Source: Streptomyces sp. RP5T (GTDB taxonomy: Bacteria > Actinomycetota > Actinomycetes > Streptomycetales > Streptomycetaceae). Taken from it: 33,338 nt of DNA. The DNA lies in NCBI RefSeq assembly GCF_003933965.1, contig NZ_RSAJ01000023.1, positions 1 through 33,338 on the forward strand, read 5' to 3'. Numbering within the stretch: the stretch's first letter is position 1; every line of letters starts with the position of its first letter. Below are positions 1 through 7,445 of the stretch, piece by piece. Position numbers and translations under genes: made by a program. The notes under the pieces are model-generated. The model did no database searches, was not told where the DNA came from, and saw only the letters and a list, made by a program, of their open reading frames with translations.

Positions 1-998
1 CCCGCCCGCCCGCCCTGCACGACGAACTCACCGATCGACTGGGGGACTTCCCGCTCTTCCGGTTCTGGGGACCCGGCGCGGACATCGCGTCCTCGTGCTG
101 GATCACCGACGCCGCCCGCCACATCCTGCGCGCCCACCGCCCCGACCTCAGCCTGGTCTACGTCCCGCACCTCGACTACGACCTCCAGCGGTACGGCCCG
201 GACAGCCGGCAGGCGATCCGTGCCGCACGGCTGCTGGACCGCACCCTGGCTCCCCTGCTGGACGACGCCCGCCGCGCCGGAGCGACGACGGTCGCACTCA
301 GCGAGTACGGCATCACCGAGGTCTCCCGTCCGGTGGACATCAACCGCGCCCTCAGGCGGGCGGGACTGCTCGCGGTCCACACCCAGGCCGGCATGGAGTA
401 CCTCGATCCGTGGACGTCCCGCGCGTTCGCCGTCGCCGACCACCAGGTCGCCCACGTGTACGTCGCCGACCCGGCGGACCTGCCCGCGGTACGCAAGGCG
501 CTGGAGCCGCTGCCCGGTCTCGGCACCCTCCTGGAAGGCGCCGCCCGCGCGGAACACGGTCTCGACCATCCGCGCTCCGGCGAGCTGGTTGCCCTGGCGG
601 AACCTGACGCCTGGTTCACGTACTACTACTGGCTGGACGACGAGCGTGCCCCGGACTTCGCCCGGGCGGTCGAGATCCACCGCAAACCCGGTTACGACCC
701 GGCCGAGTTGCTCTTCGACCACACCGATCGCCTGGTGAAGCTGCGAGCGGCCGGTGCGCTGGCCCGCAAGCGTCTGGGGATGCGCTATCTGATGGACGTG
801 GTGTCCCTCGACCCCTCTCGGGTGCGCGGCAGCCACGGGCTGCTGCCCGCCCACGCGGACGACGGACCTGTGCTGCTGTGCGACGCACCCGCGGCCCGCC
901 GGAGCCGGATCGCCGCGACCGAGGTCAAGGAGCTGCTGCTGCACCTGGCAGGGCTGCGGCACGGCTCACCGGAGGCTCCAGTGCCAGCCCACCACTGA
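1..998 (+). CDS. Alkaline phosphatase superfamily (nucleotide pyrophosphatase/phosphodiesterase-like) protein, 3' part
   Basis: The frame is open from the first bases of the window to TGA at 996-998, giving 331 visible residues; the start lies upstream. The segments LVYVPHLDYDLQRYGPDS, ALSEYGITEV and RKRLGMRYLMDVV, and the late RGSHG motif, resemble actinobacterial type I phosphodiesterase/nucleotide pyrophosphatase proteins of the alkaline phosphatase superfamily. These are metal-dependent phosphoester hydrolases, and members also occur in Ebo-type gene clusters, where the substrate is unsettled. No signal peptide can be judged because the N-terminus is missing. The last 74 bases overlap the 3' end of the convergent SARP gene. 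The family call is from pattern recognition; the substrate is unknown. Confidence 0.75.
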   Translation, partial: RPPALHDELTDRLGDFPLFRFWGPGADIASSCWITDAARHILRAHRPDLSLVYVPHLDYDLQRYGPDSRQAIRAARLLDRTLAPLLDDARRAGATTVALSEYGITEVSRPVDINRALRRAGLLAVHTQAGMEYLDPWTSRAFAVADHQVAHVYVADPADLPAVRKALEPLPGLGTLLEGAARAEHGLDHPRSGELVALAEPDAWFTYYYWLDDERAPDFARAVEIHRKPGYDPAELLFDHTDRLVKLRAAGALARKRLGMRYLMDVVSLDPSRVRGSHGLLPAHADDGPVLLCDAPAARRSRIAATEVKELLLHLAGLRHGSPEAPVPAHH

Positions 999-1713
999 GC
1001 ACGGCATGGTGGGTGGCGGTCAGTGCGGGGCCGGGGTCGACGCCCAGTTCCTCGGCGAGCAGCCGCCGGCCCTCCTGGTAGACGGCGAGCGCCTCCGCCT
1101 GCCGCTCGCACCGGTACAGCGCAGTCATCCACTGGGCCCGCAGCCGCTCGCGCAGCGGGAACCGGGCCACGAGACCGGTGAGTTCGGCGACCAGCTGCCG
1201 GTGCTCACCGAGGGCCAGTTCGGCTTCCAGGCGGCTCTCCAGGGCGGTCATCCGCGCCTCATCGAGCTGTGGGGTCTCGGCCGCCCGCAGCTGGTCGGTG
1301 ACCCCACCCAGCGAAGGCCCTCGCCACAGGTCCAGGGCGGCGTGGAGCAACCTGGCGGCCACGTCGGGCCGGTTGTCACGCAGAGCCTGGTGACCGGCGC
1401 GGGACAACCGGTGGAACTCTGCCGCGTCGAACACCGCGTCCCGTATGCCAAGCCGGTACCCGGCAGGTTCGCGGACGAGTTCGACGGCGGTGCCGAGGCG
1501 CTGCCGCAGCCGTGAGACATATGTGTAGAGCTGGGCGCTCACCGTCGCCGGGGGCCGCTGCCCCCACAGAAGGGCGGTGAGGCGTTCGTCGGACAGGACA
1601 TCTCCGCGGGCCAGCAGCAGCGCGGCCAGCAAGGTCCGCTGCTTTCGGCCCGGTATCGCGATCTCCCGGCCGTGGGTCCGGACGCGCAGCGGCCCGAGGA
1701 TGCCGAATTCCAC
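925..1713 (-). CDS. SARP-family transcriptional regulator (winged helix + BTAD)
   Basis: Predicted 262-residue regulator starting with GTG at 1713, preceded by GGGAG five bases upstream; a much longer open frame continues upstream but lacks protein-like character. Residues about 1-95 form an OmpR-like winged helix (MEFGILGPLRV, then KQRTLLAALLLARGDVLS and an RLRQRLG recognition region). Residues about 100-245 match the bacterial transcriptional activation domain (DAAEFHRL ... RMTALESRLEAEL ... YRCERQAEALAVYQEGR ... EELGVDPGPAL). The size is that of small SARPs such as ActII-ORF4, with no ATPase or TPR extension. It diverges from the DUF3105-DUF305 pair, so it could control that pair, itself, or a cluster outside the window. 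No secondary-metabolite genes are visible here. Confidence 0.9.
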   Translation of the reverse strand: MEFGILGPLRVRTHGREIAIPGRKQRTLLAALLLARGDVLSDERLTALLWGQRPPATVSAQLYTYVSRLRQRLGTAVELVREPAGYRLGIRDAVFDAAEFHRLSRAGHQALRDNRPDVAARLLHAALDLWRGPSLGGVTDQLRAAETPQLDEARMTALESRLEAELALGEHRQLVAELTGLVARFPLRERLRAQWMTALYRCERQAEALAVYQEGRRLLAEELGVDPGPALTATHHAVLSGGLALEPPVSRAAALPGAAAAP

Positions 1714-1797
1714 TCTTTCTCCCACCCGTTGATCGTGCGTGCCGGCACCGCGGGCGCCTGCCGTGCCGTGGCGATCGCACAGCGTAGGTCGCCTCTT

Positions 1798-1815
1798 GTC
1801 CCGGGAGCCCGGGAC
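1798..1815. promoter_or_regulatory. Perfect palindrome between the SARP and DUF3105 genes
   Basis: GTCCCGGG and CCCGGGAC form perfect 8-base arms around AG. A second GC-rich near-palindrome (CCCGGGCCCCGGG) lies at 1851-1863, and a possible -10 element TATCCT at 1885-1890 precedes the DUF3105 start at 1927. The position between divergent genes fits an operator, but such GC palindromes are common at this base composition and no binding protein can be assigned. Confidence 0.35.
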
Positions 1816-1926
1816 CTGCGACCCGACACCGTCCTGGGAGTGGGACGGGACCCGGGCCCCGGGACTCGGGGACCGGACCGTTCCTATCCTGGGGCCCGTC
1901 CATGCCCGCGCAGCGAGAGGCCGCCC

Positions 1927-2622
1927 ATGTCTCAGGACCAGCGCCAGCACCCGCCCGCGGCGGCCGGCCACGCGGACGAGGCACGCCGGGTCAGACTCGC
2001 CGCACTGCGCGACCAGGACGCCCGACGTGCCCGTCGCACCAAGCGATGGCGCACCGTCGCCACCCTCGGCTCCGTACTGGCGGCGGCGGTGGCGGTCGTC
2101 GTCGTGGTGCTGAGTGTGCAGGGCGGTCCCGGGAAGGACACCCCCGCCGACTCCGGGATCGACCCCGGCAAGGCCAATGTCCGGGGGGAGAAGGTCTACG
2201 ACGGACTGGAGCGCCTGCACGTCAAGGGTGAGGTCGCCTACCCCCGAACCCCGTGGCCCCCGGTCGGCGGCCGACACGACCCACGGTGGCAGAACGCCAA
2301 CGGTGACGTCTACACACGGCCGTTGCGCGAGGAGAACGCCGTGCACGCGCTGGAACACGGTGCCGTGTGGGTGACGTACTCCCGCGCCCTTCCGGCGGCC
2401 GAGGTGGAGAAGCTGCGGGCCAAGGTCGAAGGTGTGCCGTACCGGATGATGAGCCCGCTGCCCGACCAGCCCGGTCGCGTGGAACTGACCGCCTGGGGCC
2501 ATCAGCTGACCGTCGACTCGGCCGACGACCCGCGGGTCGACCAGTTCTTCGACGCCTACGTCCAGGGGCCGCAGGCACCCGAGGAAGGCGCTCCCGTCAC
2601 CGGTGGAAAGGCCACCCCGTGA
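1927..2622 (+). CDS. DUF3105 family membrane-anchored protein
   Basis: Predicted 231 residues from ATG at 1927 (GAGAGG lies upstream). A charged, Arg/Lys-rich cytoplasmic N-terminus (about 1-42) is followed by one membrane segment rich in Val and Ala (about 43-62), then an extracytoplasmic domain. The segments YPRTPWPPVGGRHDPRWQNAN and REENAVHALEHGAVWVTY are typical of DUF3105 proteins, with His residues that may bind metal. The stop codon overlaps the GTG start of the DUF305 gene, so the two are translationally coupled. DUF3105 and DUF305 genes are commonly paired in actinobacteria; a copper or other metal role has been suggested for DUF305 relatives but is not shown by this sequence. Molecular function unknown. 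Confidence 0.88.
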   Translation: MSQDQRQHPPAAAGHADEARRVRLAALRDQDARRARRTKRWRTVATLGSVLAAAVAVVVVVLSVQGGPGKDTPADSGIDPGKANVRGEKVYDGLERLHVKGEVAYPRTPWPPVGGRHDPRWQNANGDVYTRPLREENAVHALEHGAVWVTYSRALPAAEVEKLRAKVEGVPYRMMSPLPDQPGRVELTAWGHQLTVDSADDPRVDQFFDAYVQGPQAPEEGAPVTGGKATP

Positions 2623-3284
2623 CCGGTGAGGACCTCGCACGGGGCGTCGCACGGGGCCGCCTCACGGAGCTGCTCCTGCCGGTCGCGGCGGTCGCGCTGC
2701 TCGTCGCGGCCCTGCTGCTGACCACGCTGTCGGGCCGGGCCCCCGCCGGCGCCCCGGTGCCCGCCGAGGACTCGGTCGCGGTCGGGTTCAGCCGGGACAT
2801 GGCCGTTCACCACCAGCAGGCGGTCGAGATGTCGCTGGCCGTCCTGCGCGCCGGGGCTTCGCCGCAGGTGCGGACCCTGGCGTACGACATCGCCAACACC
2901 CAGGCCACCCAGCGCGGGATGATGCTGGGCTGGCTCCAGTCGTGGGGGCGTACCGCGACCTCCGGCGGACAGGCCATGCGCTGGATGAACATGCCGGCGC
3001 CGAGTGCCGCGGACCGCCGCGCGGGCGTCCTCATGCCCGGCATGGCCGACCGTGCCGACATGGCACGCCTGTCCGCGGCACACGGCCGGCAGGCGGATCA
3101 GCTGTACCTGCGCCTGATGATCGACCATCACCGGGGCGGTGTGCACATGGCCGAGGCGGTCACCGCGGACGGCGACACCCCGCAGCCCGTCCTCCGCCTG
3201 GCCCAGGGCATGGTCCGGGGCCAGCGGGCGGAGATCGCTCTGATGGAGTCCCTGCTGACGGAACCGGGCGACGGCAACCCGTGA
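2619..3284 (+). CDS. DUF305 family protein (ferritin-like four-helix, membrane-anchored)
   Basis: Predicted 221 residues starting with GTG at 2619, which overlaps the stop of the DUF3105 gene. A membrane anchor spans about 15-37. The exported domain has the two diagnostic DUF305 motifs: DMAVHHQQAVEMS with H64/H65 and M71, and LMIDHHRGGVHMAE with H170/H171 and H176. It also contains several Met residues between them (RWMNMPAP, VLMPGM), consistent with a helical bundle that binds metal. The gene ends one base before the stop codon of the aldehyde dehydrogenase remnant on the other strand. Function is not established; metal (copper) handling is the usual suggestion for the family. Confidence 0.9.
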   Translation: MTGEDLARGVARGRLTELLLPVAAVALLVAALLLTTLSGRAPAGAPVPAEDSVAVGFSRDMAVHHQQAVEMSLAVLRAGASPQVRTLAYDIANTQATQRGMMLGWLQSWGRTATSGGQAMRWMNMPAPSAADRRAGVLMPGMADRADMARLSAAHGRQADQLYLRLMIDHHRGGVHMAEAVTADGDTPQPVLRLAQGMVRGQRAEIALMESLLTEPGDGNP

Positions 3285-3285
3285 G

Positions 3286-3367
3286 CTAGAAGAAGCCCAG
3301 CTTCTTCGGCGAGTACGGCACCAGAAGATTCTTCGTCTCATGGTGGTGCACGCCCCGCATCTGGCGT
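3286..3367 (-). pseudogene. Remnant of the 3' end of an aldehyde dehydrogenase gene
   Basis: Read on the minus strand, the last 26 codons before a TAG stop (CTA at 3286-3288) include TKNLLVPYSPKKLGFF. This matches the C-terminus of the intact aldehyde dehydrogenase at 22682 ([16 protein letters not shown]). By hand alignment the two 82-base stretches align without gaps, 59 of 82 bases and 16 of 26 residues identical, and both end in TAG. Upstream of about 3367 the similarity stops and no further dehydrogenase sequence is found. The piece is far too short to be functional, so it is a gene fragment left by rearrangement. It lies at the left edge of the hydrogenase region. Confidence 0.75.
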
Positions 3368-3665
3368 GAGCAGCAGGAATGATGCCTGGTGCGGTCGTCG
3401 GCGCGGTGACCGGACCGTGAATGGTCCGGAGCTTGATCCTCGAACCCCCGCAGGCGGCCTGGGCAAAGTGCTGACGTGTTCCGGCGGTACAGGGCCGACC
3501 CCGCAGCGGTCCTCTTCCCGGGGTGTATCCGTGTTGTGCGGGGAATGGACCCGGCACCACTGGCATGTACGGGTCGCACCGGACGTCCCCTGAGGGCGCG
3601 GGCCTGCTGTGACTTCTCCCACCTGCTCTTGCCGGGGCGAGAAGCGCTTGCCTACGTTCGGTCCC
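3368..3665. other. Non-coding stretch upstream of the hydrogenase region
   Basis: No open frame here has convincing protein-like character. The stretch contains one clear inverted repeat (3410-3429) and should hold the promoter of the following plus-strand genes, but I could not identify a convincing -35/-10 pair. Together with the dehydrogenase remnant it separates the DUF305 gene from the hydrogenase-associated genes. Confidence 0.5.
3410..3429. repeat. Inverted repeat, terminator or operator candidate
   Basis: CCGGACC and GGTCCGG are perfect 7-base arms around a 6-base spacer. The position, 125 bases after the DUF305 stop and 237 bases before the first gene of the hydrogenase region, would suit either a transcription terminator for the upstream pair or a regulator site for the downstream genes. 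There is no T-rich tail. Confidence 0.4.
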
Positions 3666-3980
3666 ATGTCCTCCCATGGCCGCGCCCTTCCAGGCGAACC
3701 GGACGAAACCGCCGCGGAAAGCAGGCCCGCGACGGACCGACCCGACCCGCTCCCGACGGTCGACCTGGACGTCGACCTGAGCTCACATGAACTGCTCCGG
3801 CGCGCTCATGTCCTGGACGCTCTCGGCCCCGACTGGGACCCCGTCGCCGCGCTGCGCGGCGAGGAAGCCGCGTATGAGCTCCTGTATTCCGGTCTCAGCG
3901 CGGAGCAGCAGCGTGTGTACGACGAACTGGTCTCGGCCGGCGTGCTGCCTCGGAGAGGGGGCAGCGATGCTGCCGCTTGA
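3666..3980 (+). CDS. Small conserved acidic protein of unknown function (possibly DUF6400-like)
   Basis: Predicted 104 residues from ATG at 3666; the frame is open further upstream but that part is not protein-like. The N-terminal 35 residues are polar and probably disordered. The C-terminal part is compact and probably helical (HELLRRAHVLDALG, DWDPVAALRGEEAAYELL, SAEQQRVYDELVSAGVLP). It overlaps the next small gene by 14 bases, so the two are likely co-translated. It is the first gene of the hydrogenase-associated plus-strand array and resembles small proteins I recall near Streptomyces hydrogenase genes, though the DUF assignment is from memory. No catalytic or metal-binding pattern is seen. 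Confidence 0.7.
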   Translation: MSSHGRALPGEPDETAAESRPATDRPDPLPTVDLDVDLSSHELLRRAHVLDALGPDWDPVAALRGEEAAYELLYSGLSAEQQRVYDELVSAGVLPRRGGSDAAA

Positions 3981-4224
3981 CCCGCAGGCGGACATCGGGC
4001 GGCGCGCCTGGGTGGCCTGCCCGAACTGCGACGATCATCGCGGGTGCGCCACCTGCGAGCAGGGGCGCACCTGTTCCGAGCACTGGCGCTACCTGCTTTC
4101 CCACGTCGGCAGCCTGCTTCACCTGCAGTGCCGGTCCTGCACACACATCTGGGCACACGAGACCCACTTCGGTGCCACCCGCTCCCGGTGGGAGCGCATG
4201 ACCAGCGGCCTGCGACGAATGTGA
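3967..4224 (+). CDS. Small Cys-rich zinc-ribbon-like protein
   Basis: Predicted 85 residues from ATG at 3967, with a strong GGAGAGGGG ribosome site inside the end of the preceding gene (14-base overlap). Cys residues fall at 18, 21, 27, 30, 36, 55 and 58: two N-terminal CxxC pairs (CPNC, CATC) and a C-terminal CRSC followed by THIWAHETH. C18/C21 with C55/C58 could form a zinc ribbon or rubredoxin-like knuckle, and C27/C30/C36 plus a His could form a second site. Its neighbours suggest a hydrogenase-linked role such as metal delivery, regulation or a small redox carrier, but none is demonstrated. I do not recognise a named family. Confidence 0.72.
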   Translation: MLPLDPQADIGRRAWVACPNCDDHRGCATCEQGRTCSEHWRYLLSHVGSLLHLQCRSCTHIWAHETHFGATRSRWERMTSGLRRM

Positions 4225-4237
4225 GCACTTACCGCGG

Positions 4238-4254
4238 CCGGCTCGGTGAGCCGG
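4238..4254 (+). terminator. Short GC hairpin after the small Cys-rich gene
   Basis: CCGGCTC and GAGCCGG form a perfect 7-base stem with loop GGT, 13 bases after the stop of the preceding gene and 176 bases before hypX. It has no T-tract, so it may be an intrinsic-like Streptomyces terminator, an attenuator or an mRNA-stabilising hairpin. The rest of 4225-4430 shows no gene. Confidence 0.4.
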
Positions 4255-4430
4255 ACCATCGGTGCCGCTGTCGGCGCAGCCGCCGGTCGTGGCCAGTGAG
4301 GCCGGACGGCGGATCGGCACCCGCTTTCGGATGATCCCACCGCCTGTCGTCGGGAACGGCAGGCCGCCCTGCCCGAGGATCGCGTCCGGCGGGCACCCCT
4401 GCCTGCCGTTCGTCCGTCTCGGAGGCAGCG

Positions 4431-6212
4431 GTGCACATCCTGCTCCTGGCCAGTGCGTTCAACAGCCTCACCCAGCGTGTCTTCGCCGAACTGCGCGACC
4501 GTGGCCACACCGTGGCGGTGGAACTGGCCCTGCCCGGCAGCTCGTTGCCCGAAACCGTGCGACGGCATGCACCGCAGCTCATCGTGGCGCCGATGCTGAA
4601 GACGGCGATTCCCGAGGAGGTATGGACAGGGCACACCTGCCTCATCGTCCATCCGGGGCCCGTGGGCGACCGTGGACCTTCCTCCCTGGACTGGGCGATT
4701 CACGAGGGCGTCGACCAGTGGGGCGTCACCGTCCTGCAGGCCGACGGGGAGATGGATGCCGGTGACGTGTGGGCCTGTGCACCGTGCCGGGTCCCACCGG
4801 TTCCCAAGAGCGAGCTGTACCGGGGTGAGATCGCCGACGCCGCGCTGACGGCCGTCCTGCTGGCGGTGGAGCGCTTCGCCGAGGGAACCCACGTACCACG
4901 CAAGCAGGACGTGGCTCCCGCGACCGACGCCGGTCTGCGCCCCCGCCCCTACCTCGACCAGAGCGTCCGGCGCATCGACTGGGCCGAGGACTCCACGCAG
5001 GACGTCCTGCGCAAGCTGAGAGCGGCGGACTCGCAGCCCGGTGTGCTGGACGTCCTGCTCGGCCGTGAGTGGTATCTGCACGGCGGTCATCCCGAGAGCG
5101 TGTTGCACGGCCGCCCGGGCGAGCTGCTGGCCACCAGGGCGGGGGCGGTGTGCCGGGCAACCAAGGACGGCGCCGTGTGGATCCCCGAGCTGCGGCCCCG
5201 GCGCGTGCCCGGGCAGCCGCCCACGTACAAACTGCCTGCCGTGCGGGCCCTGCGTGACCGGCTGCCACCCCTGCCCGATCACGCCCTGCCCCCGTTGCCC
5301 GAGGTGCGGCACGGTACCTGGACGGACATCCGCTACCGGGAGGACGGGCACGTCGGGTTCCTCTCGTTCTCCTTCCCCGGCGGCGCGATGAGCACGGAGC
5401 AGTGCCGGCGTCTGCTGGACGCCTACCGGGAAGCGTGCGAGCGGCCCACGTCCGTCCTGGTGCTGGGCGGCGAACGGGACTTCTTCTCCAACGGGATCCA
5501 CCTGAACGTCATCGAGGCCGCGGACGACCCGGCTGCCGAGTCCTGGGCGAACATCAACGCCATCGACGATCTGGTCGAGGCGGTCCTGACGACGACCGGC
5601 CGACTGGTGGTCGCGGCGGTCGCGGGCAACGCCGCGGCGGGCGGGGTGATGCTCGCCCTGGCGGCCGACGAGGTGTGGTGCCGCTCGGGCGCCGTGCTGA
5701 ACCCGCACTACCGCCTGATGGGTCTGTACGGCTCGGAGTACTGGACGCACACCCTGCCGCGCAGGGTGGGTCCGGCGATGGCGGAACGGCTCATGGGTGA
5801 GGCTCTCCCGGTGAGCTCGGCGGCCGCCCTGCGCCTCGGTCTCGTCGACCGGGTGGTCGACTGCGGTCCGGACGCGTTCGCGGGGGAGGTCGACGGCCTG
5901 GCGGCCCGGCTGGCGTCACTGCCGGCGACGGCGGCACGGATCACCGCGAAGAAGACGGAGCTGGACCGGCTTCAGAGCGTGACCCCGCTGGCCGGCTTCC
6001 GCGAGCGGGAGCTGGCCCGGATGCGCCGGACCTTCGACGACCCGGATGCCCCGTACCACGCGCTGCGTCGTTCCTTCGTCCACAAGGAGCGGCCGACGTG
6101 CACCCCGCCGCACCTCGGTCCCGCCCGGGTCGCGCAAACCGGTCCGACCCCCTCCATCGCGGATGTCACCGGAATGGCCCTGCATGGCGTCTCGTCGCAG
6201 CCGAACGGTTGA
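4431..6212 (+). CDS. hypX: HypX/HoxX hydrogenase maturation protein (CO-ligand synthesis)
   Basis: Predicted 593 residues from GTG at 4431, preceded by GGAGG with good spacing. Residues about 1-290 form a formyltransferase-like domain with the HypX signature HPGPVGDRGPSSLDWAI (H74) and DGEMDAGDVW. Residues about 300-560 form a crotonase-like (enoyl-CoA hydratase/isomerase) domain with GGERDFFSNGIHLNVIE, NAAAGGVMLALAADEVW and the hallmark YGSEYWTHTLPRRVG. Studies of HypX proteins show that formyl-tetrahydrofolate is split and the formyl group, passed through formyl-CoA, releases CO for the Fe(CN)2CO centre in air. Its place directly upstream of hhyS supports an enzyme matured under oxic conditions. 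The last 35 residues are low in character and may be a variable tail. Confidence 0.95.
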   Translation: MHILLLASAFNSLTQRVFAELRDRGHTVAVELALPGSSLPETVRRHAPQLIVAPMLKTAIPEEVWTGHTCLIVHPGPVGDRGPSSLDWAIHEGVDQWGVTVLQADGEMDAGDVWACAPCRVPPVPKSELYRGEIADAALTAVLLAVERFAEGTHVPRKQDVAPATDAGLRPRPYLDQSVRRIDWAEDSTQDVLRKLRAADSQPGVLDVLLGREWYLHGGHPESVLHGRPGELLATRAGAVCRATKDGAVWIPELRPRRVPGQPPTYKLPAVRALRDRLPPLPDHALPPLPEVRHGTWTDIRYREDGHVGFLSFSFPGGAMSTEQCRRLLDAYREACERPTSVLVLGGERDFFSNGIHLNVIEAADDPAAESWANINAIDDLVEAVLTTTGRLVVAAVAGNAAAGGVMLALAADEVWCRSGAVLNPHYRLMGLYGSEYWTHTLPRRVGPAMAERLMGEALPVSSAAALRLGLVDRVVDCGPDAFAGEVDGLAARLASLPATAARITAKKTELDRLQSVTPLAGFRERELARMRRTFDDPDAPYHALRRSFVHKERPTCTPPHLGPARVAQTGPTPSIADVTGMALHGVSSQPNG

Positions 6213-6255
6213 TACGAAGAGAAGCGATGGTCGAAATCTGGGCTTTCATTCCTTA

Positions 6256-6268
6256 CCTCCCCAGGAGG
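6256..6268 (+). promoter_or_regulatory. Ribosome site of hhyS inside a small hairpin
   Basis: The strong AGGAGG at 6263-6268, seven bases before the hhyS ATG, is preceded by CCTCC at 6256-6260. CCTCC-CCA-GGAGG can fold into a 5-base stem with a 3-base loop that would hide the Shine-Dalgarno sequence. This could tune hhyS translation or couple it to ribosomes arriving from hypX. It may equally be chance. Confidence 0.35.
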
Positions 6269-6275
6269 CGGTCCC

Positions 6276-7364
6276 ATGACTGAGGCGACGCCGGACACGG
6301 TCGGCGCAGCGGACGCGAGCGACGCGGCCGCCGACGAGACACCCACGATCCACATTCTCTGGATCAACGCGGGCCTGAGCTGCGACGGTGACTCGGTCGC
6401 GCTGACGGCGGCCATGCAGCCCAGCATCGAGGAGATCGTGCTCGGTGTGCTGCCGGGCCTCCCGAAGATCGCCGTCCACTGGCCGCTCATCGACTTCGAG
6501 TGCGGTCCGGTCGGCGGCTCGGACACGTTCATCGAGTGGTTCTTCAAGGGGGAGCGGGGTGAGATCGACCCGTTCGTCCTGGTCGTCGAGGGCTCCATCC
6601 CGAACGAGGCGATCAAGCCCGAGGGCTATTGGTGCGGCTTCGGCGACAACCCGGAGACCGGCCAGCCGATCACGACCAGCGAGTGGATCGACCGGCTCGC
6701 CCCGAAGGCGTTGGCGGTCGTGGCCATCGGCACCTGCGCCACCTACGGCGGCATCCACGCCATGGCAGGCAACCCGACCGGCGCGATGGGCGTGCCCGAC
6801 TACCTCGGCTGGGACTGGAAGTCCCATGCGGGCATCCCCATCGTGTGCGTCCCCGGCTGTCCGATCCAGCCCGACAACTTCTCCGAGACGCTCACCTACC
6901 TGCTCTACCAGGCGGCCGGCGCCGCCCCGATGATCCCCCTGGACGACAAGCTGCGCCCGACCTGGCTGTTCGGGGCCACCGTGCACGAGGGCTGCGACCG
7001 CGCGGGCTACTACGAGCAGGGCCAGTTCGCCCTGTCGTACGACTCGCCGACGTGCCTGGTCAAGCTCGGCTGCTGGGGTCCGGTCGTCAAGTGCAACGTG
7101 CCCAAGCGCGGCTGGATGAACGGGATCGGCGGCTGCCCCAACGTCGGTGGCATCTGCATCGCCTGCACCATGCCCGGCTTCCCCGACAAGTTCATGCCGT
7201 TCATGGACGAACCCCCCGGCGCCAAGGTGTCCAGCAACGCCAGCGGAGCGTACGGCGCCGTCGTCCGCAAGCTGCGGTCGATCACCGCGAGGACGGTGGA
7301 CAGGGAGCCCAAGTGGCGCCGTACCGGAGACAAGATCACCACCGGATACCGACCGCCGTGGTGA
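6276..7364 (+). CDS. hhyS: Group 1h (actinobacterial) [NiFe]-hydrogenase small subunit
   Basis: Predicted 362 residues; the electron-transferring subunit with three Fe-S clusters. Proximal-cluster ligands are visible as C36, D39 (in SCDGD, where most hydrogenases have CxxC), C154 (GTCATYGG) and C195 (PGCP). This three-Cys/one-Asp set is the feature described for the oxygen-insensitive actinobacterial-type enzyme of Ralstonia eutropha. H237, C240, C260 and C266 suit the distal cluster, and C273, C287 or C294, and C297 the medial one. There is no Tat signal (no RRxFxK) and no C-terminal membrane helix, so the subunit should stay on the cytoplasmic side. It follows hypX by 63 bases and precedes hhyL by 81. 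The group assignment rests on these features and the neighbouring genes. Confidence 0.96.
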   Translation: MTEATPDTVGAADASDAAADETPTIHILWINAGLSCDGDSVALTAAMQPSIEEIVLGVLPGLPKIAVHWPLIDFECGPVGGSDTFIEWFFKGERGEIDPFVLVVEGSIPNEAIKPEGYWCGFGDNPETGQPITTSEWIDRLAPKALAVVAIGTCATYGGIHAMAGNPTGAMGVPDYLGWDWKSHAGIPIVCVPGCPIQPDNFSETLTYLLYQAAGAAPMIPLDDKLRPTWLFGATVHEGCDRAGYYEQGQFALSYDSPTCLVKLGCWGPVVKCNVPKRGWMNGIGGCPNVGGICIACTMPGFPDKFMPFMDEPPGAKVSSNASGAYGAVVRKLRSITARTVDREPKWRRTGDKITTGYRPPW

Positions 7365-7445
7365 GCATTCGCCGCAGTTGATCCGCTCCCCGCTTCGTGC
7401 ACCCCCCACCCGAATCTCCCGCGCAACGAAGGGCACGGCACACAG

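Noticed and set aside
1714-2652. Upstream extension of the SARP frame to 575 codons
   Set aside because: The extension crosses the divergent DUF3105 gene and lacks protein-like character. GTG at 1713 with its ribosome site gives a normal SARP length.
4119-5750. Open minus-strand frame of 543 codons across hypX
   Set aside because: It is antisense to a gene with clear motifs and shows no recognisable fold.
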